Shown: in pieces, positions 44,275 to 56,540 of the stretch | Layout of the letters: every line of letters starts with the position of its first letter | How positions within the stretch are numbered: the first letter of the stretch is position 1 | NCBI GenBank assembly: GCA_963575745.1 | Contig: CAUYUJ010019369.1 | Coordinates: 53,507-117,506 of the forward strand | DNA from: Prorocentrum cordatum | Taxonomy: Eukaryota > Sar > Dinophyceae > Prorocentrales > Prorocentraceae | Length of the DNA stretch: 64,000 nucleotides | Direction: 5' to 3' | The notes under the pieces: generated by a model | What the model was told of the DNA's origin: nothing | Databases searched by the model: none | The model's input: only the letters and a program-made list of their open reading frames with translations | Made by a program: the position numbers and the translations under genes

Positions 44275-45520
44275 CGCCAGGCACGGCTGAGCCGATGGTG
44301 AAAGGAAGGTGGCCAGGGGAACTCGCAGTTGTCGGGGGGCCCTGAGAATTCGACGTTAAAAAGGACGCTCCCAGGATTCGATCCGCGAATGTGTTCCCGG
44401 AACGAACCTTCGTTCGCACCAGCGGATTTCTTGACAGCCTGCCCTGGGATGAATCGTGAGTTCCAAAGAGGAAAACTGAGTACATGTTGCGCCGCTAACG
44501 GAGAGATTCTATCAAAATCCGACTCCGTTTGTTTTCAACGATGGCATGCCCGTGATCGCGGCGAAACTGCGGGCCTGTCGTTCCAATCCAGCGACTTGTT
44601 GTGCTGTAGCTCCCTCTGTCTTCCGCAACGTGTCTTGGTCTGCTCTGGCAGCGGCGATATCTCGCTTAATCGCTGCCAGTTGTGCCCCGTGTTCTTCTAG
44701 CTCTCGCGATTGCAGCAGGCGCCTTTGAAGGATCTCTTCCGATCCATCCGAGTGTCTCGGCGCCGTCTCATTTGAATGGCTTCAACTGCAGTGGGTGTCT
44801 GCAGATGTGCTCAGCTGTTCTCCCTCTATCACGGGATCGCCTTGTCCCCTCGGAACCTCCGCCCAGGTGCCCCCCGCGCGCGGGTTTCGCGCGCCCCGCC
44901 CAAATCCCGATGAAAGGCCTTGAACATATATGACACGGCCCATCTGGCGCACCAATTCGAGTTCGGGTCGGCTTGGTCGCCATCGCACGAACTGGGCGAG
45001 CAACATTCGGACTCGGACGAGGCTCAAAATGCGTCGGCTGAGCCGGCGCTGAGTCAGCCCTCTCCTGTGATCCAACGCCCCCCGACACAGGTGCAAGCAT
45101 GATCTCTGGCACAGCTGCCGCGCCAGGTTGCCGCGCTGGCTGAATATTGTCTAGGGGGCTCCCCCGCAGTCCTGCATTGCTCCAGATCATATTTTAACCT
45201 TCTATTTCCTTCGCCCACGGCACGAATGGCGAAAGCATCGTTTTTGATTTGCCTATCTGCGCACCACCTCGCACGGCTCCAAGCCTCGGCCATCTTTCTT
45301 TGATCATCATGTCATAGTGCCTGAGCCCTCCGGCGCGGCCCCTGGAGCGTTCGCCCCGCTTCTAACGTCACCTTTTCGGCCTCGAGCCCGGCAGCATCGC
45401 GTTGATTACGGAGCTCCTGGTTTTCCCGTGAAGCCTGCTCTCGGGCCTCTCTATGTTTTCTTCATGTATAGTCCTCTTTCTTTTTTTGTTCTCCCTCTCT
45501 CTCTCTCTCTCTTTCTCTCT
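44275..45520 (-). other. Open but unassigned minus-strand frames
   Basis: Several overlapping frames (for example 45190-44768, containing CHICSRPFIGIWAG) with no confident domain. They lie between the coiled-coil frame and the Gag-like frame, so may be linking parts of one decayed polyprotein. Confidence 0.25.
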
Positions 45521-45961
<441 letters not shown>

Positions 45962-47500
45962 CTGTGCACTTGCTCCTCACGGCTGCCCCCATATCCCGTT
46001 TCCGTTTCTCGCCCCGCCCCTGCGGCACTTGCGCCCCTCCAGCGCAACGCATTCTTCGCAGAGCCACGACGAACTACATTTCGGACGCACCTTCGAACAA
46101 TGTGCACAAACAGAACTGCGACACGGACCCCCTGGTTTGCGCGCTCCCACCGGACAGCGATTCTCCGCCCGACGCGGGCACCTGGGGCCTGCGTTCCAGC
46201 AGCTGCCCCGAATTGAAAGGCTGCCGATGGTCCTTTTCGACAGTTGACGAGGTGACTCGAGGGCATCAGATCATCTGGAGCTGGAGCGTCTTGCTCTTAG
46301 TGCCTTTTTCACGACCCCTGCGGGATGTCGGCGCATGTTCCCCCATCGTTCTCGACCCCTTGTTCCGAAGTGCGTCGCGTTGCATCTGCGTTTGCTCATC
46401 CCTTTCCTCTTGCGCGATGAGATCGCCAAGTTCTAGTGCGCCGTCATGGTCAGCAGTTGGCAGCGCGCAGTTTTGTCGATCGAAGCCCTGCGATAACGGT
46501 GGAGGTTTAAGATAATCAGTATCGCTCTTGGTTTCCTTTGTCTTCAGGAGCGGAGTCGCACCGGTCGGTTCTGTCGCGCGCCGAGCTGGACGCGTGGCAT
46601 CGGGCGAATTCTCTACCGGCCGTGCCGACGGACTCCCCCGTCCACGGCCAACTCCCCCACTGTCGGGGCTTCATTCACCCCCAAGCTCGTCATCCAAATC
46701 AAAGGAGTCTCCCGAAGGTCCTCAGACGGCGCGCAATCAATCGTCTCTGCATCCGACAGGTCCACGCCCGAGGCGAGCCCGTCAGGTTCGCCCGGGAGAG
46801 GATTGAGACGATGTGGTGTGCCAGGCGACACACGAAATTTGGCATTTTCTTCTGTTTTTTTCAAACGAATGTGGGCTCTCTTCCTCTGACTGTCCGTCGC
46901 TCTCGCCTTCGCCCTGTCCATTCATCACAAAATGCGCTACTTGTTCCTCGATGGGAACACTTCCTGGCGATATCTCCCATCCATGGATCGATTTGACCGA
47001 CGTCCTTGGGCTCGAGCGCGCTGATGCGATTCCAGATGCACTGGCTGAGCCATGCCCTCCTCCCGGCGTTTGAGCTCTCGTCTACGTCTGGTTATCCATA
47101 GGGACATATCCCCGTGCCAAATCAAAAACGGACTCCAATGCTTGTCTTCTGGGAAGACTGTGAGAGCGAGTCCGCCCCCTAGAGGCGCCTTTCCCATTAA
47201 TACGCTCGGGACGGTGTCCTTGTTCTACTTATTCGCGCGCTCATTCCTGCGATCCCATGCTCAGCGAAACCAGCGGCTGAGCCGTCGTCTCGGCTGGTAA
47301 CCAGCTTTTTGCGTGGACATCGATAATCCCTGCAATATGTTCCGACAGGGTATCATGATCAGGGGGCTCCGCCGAAGCCATGGCGAGGAAGGAGCATTCC
47401 GTTAAGCTGACTGTAGAATAACCCTGAAAGAGGGAGGCCGGCCCGCCGGCCGACGCAAAAGCGGGCACGCTCCTGTTCTGCGATTCGCTATTCTAACCCG
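45962..47500. other. Unassigned, possibly 5' end of the decayed element
   Basis: Short frames on both strands; a minus-strand frame at 46921-46613 is acidic and Pro-rich. No LTR pair could be identified by eye. Confidence 0.25.
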
Positions 47501-48660
47501 ATGCAGCTGCGGACAGTACGGCGGCGGCAAGTGAAAGCGGCAGCAGCAGTCAGATGGTGCGGAGAGGAGTGCGTTCATTCTTTTGTGAGTGCCTTTTGCA
47601 GGACCTGTCTTTGACGTCGAATGACGGCATGGTGGCGCGCGCGCCGCTTTCTATATCACATACGAAACCCGGCCTCTGCTCCAGTCAGTACTGGCACTTC
47701 CTCGTTTGAGGAGACATCAAAATGCCCGAGCCCAACTTCCGCAGCGGCGGGCGACTTGATGAGTGAATAACGAAAACACGAATGAACCTGATCGACTCTG
47801 GATTTATGTTGACTACGGGGTATGTCAAGTCGGCCTTCAAAATGTTAACGTGGATCGTGATGCATGTCATGCTGGGATTGGTGATGCTCCCGTGATTTGT
47901 GACGTTTCACGTGGACCGTGCGATATTTGATCGCGAGCGTATCGCACGGCGCGCCCTCCGCCGCGTGGCAGACAGCGTAATCGGGACGATCCCCTCCCGC
48001 GGGTGGTGGGGAACACCCGGGCGCCGGGGCCCGAATGGCCATCTTCCTCCCCCTACTCCTTTTCCTTGTCCTCCTCCTCCGCCTCTTCCTTTTCCTCCTC
48101 CTCCTGCTCCTTCTCCTCTTGCAAGCGCAAGAGAACTCGATCCGAAGGGCGCAAGCGCTGGCCCCCTTCTGCGCACTAGGAGCGACGCGACGAAGAAGTC
48201 CATGGAGAAGTTTTCCTCCTCGATCCTCGGCCCTCGTCCACAACCTGCTCCTACTTTCCTCTCCTCCTCCTCCTCGTCCTCCTCCTCTCCTCCTCCTCCT
48301 CTTGCACGATCTTCGTCCTGGGTCCTCCTGTTACACGACCCAGGACGGATCGGTTACAACGTGCCCCGAAAGAGAGCCATGTCAGCGTTTTCCGCCTCCT
48401 CCTCCTCCTCCTCTTCGCACTGCCCTTCCCCCTCCTCCTCCTCCTCCTCCTCCTCCTCCTCCTGCTCCTCCTCTTCCGCCCCTTCCTCGTCCTCCTCTTC
48501 CGCCTCCTCCTCCTCCTCCTCCTCCTCCTCCTCCTCCTCCTCTGCCCTTGTCCCTCTTCCCTCCTAACTCCATCGCCTCCCTCCTCCCTCCTTCCTCTGT
48601 TTGACAGAGCACGACCCAGCGTCACAGCCAGCGTCCGACCGACCTTCCTCTGCGCTCAGT
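47501..48660. repeat. Mixed sequence with CCT-rich tracts
   Basis: Unassigned to about 48040, then CCT-rich tracts at 48050-48125, 48255-48300 and 48390-48560. No gene supported. Confidence 0.7.
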
Positions 48661-48837
48661 CCTTGACGAGTAACAGGATGCAGAGGCCCAAAAGGCTCAG
48701 GACCCCCCAGGCGACCTGGGATCGGGGACCCTGCCCAAACCCACCAGCCCTCGTTGCTGAGGTTGTTTGGAACGATTCCTCCTTGCTCTCCATCGGGGAA
48801 GGACTCAGCCATTCCCCTACCCTACTCCTCAAGACTC

Positions 48838-48930
48838 TAACACAAGCACGGCAGACCAGCATGGCGGAACAGCACGGCAACCCAGCACGGCAGCCCAGCA
48901 CGGCAGCCCAGCACGGCAGACCAGCACAGT
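48838..48930. repeat. 13-bp minisatellite CAGCACGGCAGCC
   Basis: About seven units of CAGCACGGCAGCC with CAGACCAGCA and CAACC variants. A weaker CAGCACA-like series lies at 50050-50100. Confidence 0.8.
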
Positions 48931-48949
48931 AGGAGCACAAGGACTCCTG

Positions 48950-50020
48950 TGAGACTTTTTTGGGATAGTATTCGGGGGTCTCCAGGGGCTCTGTGGGGCC
49001 CTTTGGAACTCCCTTTGCGCATTATGAATCCTCGTTGGGCCGCCTTGGGCCCCAATGAGTGCCAAGGACGCTGGGCTCTGTTGGCATTCCCGCAGCTTGG
49101 TTAGCTCTGGGGCCCTCTTGGGGCCATCTTGGCGGCCTCTTGTGGACCACAAAGAACGTCTTGGGGCCCGCTTGGGCTATCGTGAGAGGGTGGGCCTTGT
49201 TGGCCTTTTCGCGACACGGGGCGGTCTAGGGCATTCTTGGGGCCCACTACTGGGCGTCCTGGGGATCGAGGCGGCCTCTGAGGCCGTCTTGGACTCCTCC
49301 GGGGCCCCTCCTGAGCCCCTCTTGGGCCATCTTGGAACCATCTCTCTGGATTTCCCCAGGGCACATCGAGAGCGAAAAAACGAGAAGGCCCAAAACACTT
49401 TAAGCACACATGGTTACTAGATGACTGTGGCTCTCCAAGGCTGCCTGGAACGGCACCGTGGCCACCTTGGGCTGTCTCGTATCTCCCGGGCTGCCTCAAC
49501 GCAGCAGCGCCGATGTCCTATGGGGGCACCTGGACTGATAGACCTTTTATCTGGGCGATCATGACGCCCATCTTCGGCCTCACAGGCGCCGTCTTGGAGC
49601 CTAGGCATCCCAGTGCCGTGGCCGGGTGCTGACTGGACGGATCCACCAGCCATATTAGGGAAAGTCCCTCCCCCTGAGTCTCAAGAGCGGGTCGCCATCA
49701 GTTAGACCGTCCAACAAGAGACATGTATTAGTAGGTGTTGGGCCACATTTAGCCTTTTGGGAGCGCGATGTTAATGTATGCCGCCCCCTTTTCACTCGCT
49801 GGCATCCAAGACGGCCCGAAAACAAAAAAACAAGAAAGTCTCAAGAGGGCCCCGAGAGGCCCCGCCCCAAGAGGCCCTCAAGAGGCCTCCAAGCGGCCCC
49901 CAAGCGGCCTCCAAGCGGCCACCAAGAAACCCCCAAGAGGCACCCAAGAGGCTCAACAAAAAACTGGCCCCGAAGACACCCCAAGAGTCCAAGAGGCCTC
50001 TAAGACGACTATAACCACAA
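48950..50020. repeat. CCAAGAGG-type degenerate repeats in both orientations
   Basis: 48980-49440 carries the minus-orientation form (CCTCTTGGGGCC-like), and 49795-50010 the plus-orientation form (CCAAGAGGCCCC-like). Between them is mixed sequence. These match the minisatellite core of the dispersed 750-bp repeat but lack its flanks. Confidence 0.6.
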
Positions 50021-50099
50021 CGCAATAGAGCACATCACAAGTCTGTACAATATGGAACGGCACAGTTCAGCACATCACGACACAACATGGTACAGCGCA

Positions 50100-52600
50100 G
50101 CCCGTGGCACCGTATCGTCACAATGGATATCCTCAACTGTGCCATTGCCCATTGCCCAAATTAAAACCATTCTACATCACTTTCCGATTCACTGGATCGA
50201 TCATGTTTCGAAATGATCCAACCATGGCGACGAGAAGCCTCCAGGGGCCCGACATAAATGACAAACGTCGTGGATTGCTGCCGTTGTATCGACTGACGCC
50301 CCCCTCTAACCTGTCCTCGCCACCCTCTGCGCCGCCCCCCAAGGGGGGCTGGGCGGGGGCCGCCTCGCCACCTGGAACTTGCCAAGGAAAGCTTCCAGCT
50401 CGGCACTCCACCGGCCAGACACGCCCGCCTGGGCGCCCGGGGGGGGGGCGCCGGCGCCCCTCTTGCGGGCCGGGGTCGGGGGGGCGATCGGGACTTCTCC
50501 TCCGCGCCAACACCATCTGAATACGACTCTCCTCTCTCACCTGAAGGCGGTCCTGAGAGCGACGCGCCCTCCTCCACGCGCTGCTGTCTTGACCATAGGA
50601 TTGGTCCGACCTGTTTGTCTTAATGCTTGTCTAATCCGAACGTCCTCGGTCATTCCAGTCGCGCCCGGGCTTCAGCGCTGGCCTCATTTTTGGATCGGCG
50701 CTCCGTTCCCGTCGTCAGAATGGCGCTCTCGCCCCAGCGCGACCCACACTTCTGGATCCGAATTCTTCATCATCGTTGTCGCCTGGTGCTTTCCCAACTC
50801 CGCCAGGAGGGGAACTTTCACAACCCGCTTAAACAGCAAAGCGTGATTCTGTTTAATGAGATTCTTCTTGTGTTAGTTGCATGCTCAGGTTCACGCGGTT
50901 AATTGGTGGCGCACGTCTCCCCGCCATTGCTTACGCCAGTGCGCCGTCAAGCTTAGCCAAGATCACGGCAAGCAGAGAAGTCCTGGACGGCCGGGAAGGG
51001 GCGACCGGCAGGGCGCGCACGCGCGGCGGGCGGAGCACCCTATTACTCACGCGACCGAAGCCACAACAGCTTCGGTAGTCATCGATGTCCGGCGGCGGCG
51101 GCGCAGCGATGCAGCGGCAACGCAAGGGCGAAGACAAAATCAACTCCCCCCGCGGCCTCCCCGGCGAGCTCCGCTCGCCAGGATGGGCGTTAACGATGTG
51201 GCAACGCCCCGAATTGCGTTCATTTCGCGGCCCGTCGCGCCACGCCCGGCAGGCAGCTCGCCCGCTACCTGGCTCGCGGCGCTCCGAAACGCTCGGTGCT
51301 TTGCATGGATGCGTTGAGGAGGCACTCGCAGCATAGCTGCGAGGCTTGGAGCGCCCCTCCGTCTCTCCCGCTCAGTCCCAACTCTGGTCGCCGCGGCCCC
51401 AGCTGCCGCAGCCTTGCCAGTTGCCTGGGCCAAAGCTCCAAGACGACCGCCAATTGTCGGCGTTCTCGCGCCATGGCGGAATGGAATCCGTGTTCGGCCG
51501 TACGTTGTCGGCGCTCTCGCGCCGTGGCGGTGCGGGGTCCGTGCGCTGCCGTGAGGTGTCAGCATGTTCGCACCATGGAGATCCGCGTTCTGCCGTGAAT
51601 CTCTCTCGGCCAGCGGCCCCGGTGCCATGGCTGAGCTCGATGGGGCAGCGCCTGGTCTTGGCTGCAGATCCCACTGCGTCGGGTTTGCTGTTCCGCGATG
51701 CCGAGATTCCCGTTGGTCAACTGAGTCAACTGGCGCGCGACTGCTTCGCCTCCTGGCTCCTTTGCCCCAGCCACCTTGCCCATGCCGTTGACGCTGTCGT
51801 TCGTTCTTGCTGCTCGGGGCGGCCCTCGGGCCGCGCGGAGTCGGGCGTCTTTTCGCCTTTGACTGACTGCGCTCCACCAGGGCCCCGTGCGGTCGGCACA
51901 GGAGGCGCCGGGAATTCCACCAGGGGCCAGTGCTCGGCCAGACCCCGCCCCATGGCGGCTTTCAAGACAGCGAGCGGCGGCACCTCGGCGCCCCAACCTA
52001 ACTCGACTCGCCACTCAGACCGGCCCGTGCTGGGCTCGTCGAGGTCGTGGTCCCTCGGGAAAACGCAGTCCCAGTCGAACGGTTCGAGGATGGCATGGCC
52101 CTCCCATTCCATAATCCCCCTGTCGATGCATGGCCACCGCGTTCTCGGAGGGACAACAAGGTCACTGCCAGTAGCGGGCGTCTTGAGATGTAATTTCTGG
52201 AATGTGATCCACCTTTGCCCCAGCTTCCTGACCTTCCCCAATGGGTAGGGGCTCTGTTGCTCCGGCAGCTCGTCGTCCGCAGACTTTCACTGCCTGGCGA
52301 AAGCCGTTGTGATATTGCTGTGAAACGCGGTCTTGCCCTGCGAACCCTTCTCTCGGCGGTCGACGATGCTTTCTTCACCTGTCTCTCCATTTGTTCTGTG
52401 AACGGACTTGCGCGCGGTTTGCATCGTGACCCTGCAATCTCCGCCCCGTGCCGTGCACCTCAGGGCCGGGGGCATAGCCCCCGTAACCCTCCCACTCGGC
52501 CAAACCGATGTCTCGTGGATTGATCCAGGGCCAAATCGTGTCGGGGGCCGCGACAGCGGCGCCGTGCTGGACGGGCGCGCTGTATGTGAGGTAGCTCAAG
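50100..52600 (-). other. GC-rich open minus-strand frames, no recognised product
   Basis: Overlapping minus-strand frames, for example 50577-50161, 51877-51140 and 52241-51726, with Arg/Pro-rich or mixed composition. No start, domain or splice pattern could be fixed. Part of a broken coding region that extends to 60 kb. Confidence 0.25.
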
Positions 52601-53340
52601 ATGCCCAACCGATTGCGGCAATCTTGCTGCGCGGGAGGCGGCCGCCACCCCAGTCCAGCGGCGCGCAGAGTGCGTTCTTTTTCTCACTGGGAGCGAGCGC
52701 ATCTTCATCGTCAACGCCAGCTGCTCGAACGATTTCCTGGCGTGGCTTGATCCAGTCTATGCATGCCGCGCTGAAATCGGGAAAAATTCTGAGCCCATGG
52801 CACCGTCGGTCATAGACCAAGGCCCACGACATCTGGGCACGGTGCACCCTGGACACGGTGAGACGCAAGATCTGATGAACGTCACTCCACTTGGGTCGGA
52901 TAGTTACTGCCGAGCCGCCGTCGCGTTGGATCCAGAAGCCCTTGTTCTCGAAAACACGAGGCTCAATGGTGAGCACGCGAGACCCGAGAAAGGACGTGGT
53001 TCTCCCAGGTCGAAAACACGGGCTCCCAAGGCTTGGCCGGCTACTGCGCGCGCCCAACCTCTGGGCCTGAGCCGCGTCGGCAGCGCACCGCGCATTTCAC
53101 CGCATCGCCCGTCCTGTCATCTGCGTGCCAGCAAAATCGCCCTTGCCGAGCCCGGCACTTCAGCTTGGCAGCATCGGCTTCGAGAGGGGGTGCGGGCCGA
53201 GATTGGTGGGCAAGCAGGTCAGGAAACGCTACTGGCGCACGCCCTGGAGGTCCCGTCGCGGCGCCACTACGCGCCCCGTCATAGACCTGCGCACAGAGGC
53301 ATCGTCCAATGGAATGACGATTGCCTGGTGGGAGCTCCCT
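52601..53340 (-). other. Open minus-strand frames downstream of the Tpt1-like fragment
   Basis: A 153-codon frame (53057-52596) contains IRPKWSDVHQILRLTVSRVH and LRIFPDFSAACIDWIKPRQE, protein-like but unassigned. Frame changes separate it from upstream coding. Confidence 0.25.
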
Positions 53341-53341
53341 G

Positions 53342-53804
53342 CTACCGCATCGCACTTGACATGCATCCGCTCGGGGTCAACAACTCGCACACAAAGTGCC
53401 CCCTGCAAGCGCGGAACAGCAGGAGCACCTCCGTGGGCTTTACCATGGGCGCACCCCCGACAACGTAGTCGTCGGTAGGCGGGTCGCGCCCGAGACCGTC
53501 GTCCCAATCGTCTGGCCTCGCCGTGGGGCCACCTTCAGCTACCGTCATGTTCACGCCAAGTACCCGAACTGTATTCCGTGGTAATTGAGCAAGAGCATGC
53601 ACGAAGCGATGGCCGCGCCTTGTCGTAGGCCCCGCTGCCGAGCATCTCGACGATGTCGGACACCTCGACCCACCCGCCGGAGCTGCGAATATGAGCTGCG
53701 CCGTGCATCGCCAGGTGAACGACGAGCGAGCCAATGCGCCCAGCTTCTCCCACATCCACTTCCGAGTGCCACGCGAGCGCACGCAGCTCACCGGCCAGGT
53801 TCAC
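53342..53804 (-). pseudogene. Possible Tpt1/KptA-like RNA 2'-phosphotransferase fragment, frameshifted
   Basis: One frame reads GRIGSLVVHLAMHGAAHIRS then SGGWVEVSDIVEML, similar to the N-terminal winged helix of Tpt1/KptA (a conserved H-x-A start and a DGWV-x-VDDLL-like turn). Coding then moves one frame near 53625 to RFVHALAQLPRNTVRVLGV and later FRACRGHF, which could match the RANQGHS block. The expected C-terminal half was not found. Tpt1 enzymes remove 2'-phosphates during tRNA splicing; whether this fragment ever did so is unknown. Similarity is weak. Confidence 0.25.
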
Positions 53805-54892
53805 GTGGATGAGTTCATCCTCGGCTTCGGGAGACAGCGGGGCTCGACCGCACTGTTGCGAGCGCGCAGCAGCCGACGCGAGTTCGCCCCGCCCTCAGAG
53901 CACAGGTGACACCAGTACTGCAATAGCGCATCGGCCACCAGTTCGCGGGACAGCTCCAATGATTTTTTTCTGTCTTCGAAGCACTCGGGGCCGGAGTCGC
54001 GGCGCTCCTTCAACTTCCGGGCCAGCTCGATGCTCGCGACCAGCAAACCTGCAGGGTCGTCATAATCACAAGCGGAGCGCCGAACTCGTCCTTCTCCGCA
54101 TGCCCAAGCCCGTGGTGGGCTGCATCCCCTCGCTCCGCTCTCCTCGCCCTGAAGCTCGCCCATCGAGATCTGCCGGTTCTGGGGCGGAGTCGGAGCCCCG
54201 CCGAGGCAGAAATATCGCGACGCGAATGTTTCGGGGAGTTCGTTGGAGAGGATACCGAGAGGAATTAGCCGAGGCTTTAGCGCGGCGGCGTCGCATGCTG
54301 GGCGCTTCCCATCATCGCCCTGGCCGCCCCCGGCGCCATCCGAATCGGCGCCCTCTTCTTCGGCCAGCGCCACGACTGACATTTGGGCGCAGTCGCCTGC
54401 GCCTGGAGGCGCAGGTGGCTCATCGTCGGAGAAGGCTTCCAGGTCCACTTCGCTCGATGATCTGGGGACGGGCGACGGCCTAGACTTAGAGGACGTGCCC
54501 TCGTGATGCGCCTTGACCGGCGCAGGCTTCGCAGGTCTAGGGGATGGCGGAGATGGCGGAGCTTGCAGGGGGCCCGCGGCATAGCTGCGAGCCCCCTCGC
54601 CAGCGTCCGCGGCGATCGGCTGATCTTTCTCCTTCCGAGTATCGTCCGGAACTGCAGCAGACTTGGACGTGCTGCTCTCGTCCTCGATCAGCTCTGCTGC
54701 CAATTCCAAAATCTCAGATCGGCCCCATAGTTCGAAGAGCATCTTGTCGTGCTCCAAGATCTTGTCGGGGGCATTGCCTCGGTGGGCATTGGCCCAGTTG
54801 CTGTATGAACGCTGATGAGATGCGCATAGATCGACACGCAATGCCGCGTCGGGCGTCTCGCAGAAGTCGCACGATTCCACCGGCTTCAGCAT
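53801..54892 (-). CDS. Hypothetical protein with CxxC-CxxH zinc-finger-like start
   Basis: A 363-codon frame, not recognised. It begins MLKPVESCDFCETPDAALRV; Cys8, Cys11, Cys23 and His26 could bind zinc. Residues about 75-190 are Ser/Pro/Glu-rich and probably disordered. The C-terminal quarter is helical (LLVASIELARKLKERR, then SLELSRELVADALLQYWCHLC) and leads directly toward the Tpt1-like fragment, which overlaps its end in a different frame. A frameshift there would join them into one polypeptide. It may be part of a mobile-element polyprotein. Confidence 0.35.
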   Translation of the reverse strand: MLKPVESCDFCETPDAALRVDLCASHQRSYSNWANAHRGNAPDKILEHDKMLFELWGRSEILELAAELIEDESSTSKSAAVPDDTRKEKDQPIAADAGEGARSYAAGPLQAPPSPPSPRPAKPAPVKAHHEGTSSKSRPSPVPRSSSEVDLEAFSDDEPPAPPGAGDCAQMSVVALAEEEGADSDGAGGGQGDDGKRPACDAAALKPRLIPLGILSNELPETFASRYFCLGGAPTPPQNRQISMGELQGEESGARGCSPPRAWACGEGRVRRSACDYDDPAGLLVASIELARKLKERRDSGPECFEDRKKSLELSRELVADALLQYWCHLCSEGGANSRRLLRARNSAVEPRCLPKPRMNSST

Positions 54893-54904
54893 TGACCCTT
54901 TTCC

Positions 54905-55426
54905 TCACTTCCTTGCACGTCGTGCAGTGGCATCCGAGCCAGAGATGCAGGTGCACTTGCTGCATCCGAGACACACCCGTCGTAGCTTCCACGCTGCGCT
55001 CTTTCGCCAGCGGTCGTGTCTCGTGGATCGGAGGGGGGTGTGAAATGGCGCTCCGCCGCGCAGATCACGCGGCTGCGACGCTGGCGGAGCGGTCGGATGC
55101 GGCTCCTTGGAGGGGAAGCGAACTCCTGCATCCGCTCTGTACCCTCTCTTGAAGCCCGCCACTCGCAGGCATCCCCAAGTCGACCACTGGCGAGCTGCTC
55201 CCCGCCTGCGGAAAGACATGGTCCCGCCGTGGATGCCATCCGGGTCGTTCCGCATGATCTCTGTTAAGCGATCCCGGAACGCTTGGCCGCTCCGCCTCGC
55301 CACGAACTGAGGCGGACCTTTGTCGTCGGAGGCTCCCCCGACATAGTCGCGGGGCGCCCCTGTCCCTTGCCCCATGTCCTCATCATCTCCCCCAGCGAGC
55401 TGAGGGGCTGCAGCCCGATGCCTCAT
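54905..55426 (-). other. Open frame of 173 codons, unassigned
   Basis: Arg-rich frame ending CLGCSKCTCISGSDATARRA; overlapping frames are also open. It lies between two longer unassigned frames and may be a linker of the same broken gene. Confidence 0.25.
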
Positions 55427-55445
55427 AAAGTCTTCGACTCATTGA

Positions 55446-56540
55446 TCAACAGGGAGGCGCCTTGGCCGTCTGGCGCTTAGTCTCTCCAAATTTCTCGATG
55501 GAGCGAGAACGGTTTGGATCCGCTACAGCAGCAAAGTCGAGCTCGAGGCGGTCGCCCGCAGACACCTTGGGACAATGCAACCACAACCCGTCGGCGTGGG
55601 TCTGCGGCGACGCGGCACAATAGAGATGGAGAGAAGTTCTCACCAGGTTGCGAGGATGATGGCGGCGAAATTGCGCGCCCATTCCTGCGTCTACCGCCTT
55701 GAAGCCCCCTAACTCCGGCGACGGAGCCAAGATCTGGGAATCGCATGCGACAGCCAATCCGTCAGCAAACAGGTCTGCTGCGTAGGAGTAGGCGGCGTGC
55801 TGCCACGGCACTGCAAAGGAGTCTTCGAAAGCGTGCACCCCCTCGGCGGGCGCGCCCATGCACGTGCACACCGTCGTCCGCCCGCCGTCGCTCACCTTGG
55901 AGGCGGTAAACACGCCAGTACTGAAAACGGCGCCAAGCCTGTGGATGTTGATGGCGTGCGAATAGAGCTTCCAACCCGACTTCCTCTTCAACCGCGCATA
56001 ATCCGCTGGCAAGTCGCACGGCAGGGTAAGCGCGGTCTGCTCCGGCTGGGAGTCAACGGCCATTCCTTCCAGATCGAAAACGTCGCATAGCGCCCCTTCA
56101 ACCTTGTCAGCCGCATACAGGCGTCGGGTGGCGAGCCATTCCGTCGCACTGCGACCGAGGGAGCTCCTGGCGGGCTTGGGGAAGTGCGCACGGCGCATCG
56201 CCGCCGCGAGCCAAGCCGTGGAATTGAGCACATGCCCGCATTTCTGTGCGAGAAGTCGCTGGGCATCAGTTACCGATCCCACAACTTCGGGCGCGGCGGT
56301 ATGCGCGACAACCGATGCTGTGTACTCGTCGGAACTGTCGCGCTTCACTATCCTCCCCATCAGCGTAGCCTCCTCAGTGTCTGGTGTCCCACCTGCGGCT
56401 GCGCCTGGCCCGATAAGGATCGGCTTCTGGTGGACATGACTGGCCTCGAACGCGCGAGGGCACACAATGACTCTGTCCGCGATGATGCGCGTCGAGTGGA
56501 CCTCCAGGGCCCCATCAACGATGCGATACTGGACGAGCAA
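55446..56540 (-). CDS. Hypothetical protein, 364 codons
   Basis: One of the longest non-repetitive frames in the right half, and open for some distance upstream of the first possible start. No family recognised. Readable segments include VQYRIVDGALEVHSTRIIAD, VVGSVTDAQRLLAQKCGHVL, KRKSGWKLYSHAINIHRLGA, EGVHAFEDSFAVPWQHAAYS and a C-terminal GDRLELDFAAVADPNRSRS. Its mixed composition and lack of low-complexity runs support real coding. It could be a structural protein of an endogenised element or a host gene; neither can be shown here. Confidence 0.4.
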   Translation of the reverse strand: MLVQYRIVDGALEVHSTRIIADRVIVCPRAFEASHVHQKPILIGPGAAAGGTPDTEEATLMGRIVKRDSSDEYTASVVAHTAAPEVVGSVTDAQRLLAQKCGHVLNSTAWLAAAMRRAHFPKPARSSLGRSATEWLATRRLYAADKVEGALCDVFDLEGMAVDSQPEQTALTLPCDLPADYARLKRKSGWKLYSHAINIHRLGAVFSTGVFTASKVSDGGRTTVCTCMGAPAEGVHAFEDSFAVPWQHAAYSYAADLFADGLAVACDSQILAPSPELGGFKAVDAGMGAQFRRHHPRNLVRTSLHLYCAASPQTHADGLWLHCPKVSAGDRLELDFAAVADPNRSRSIEKFGETKRQTAKAPPC

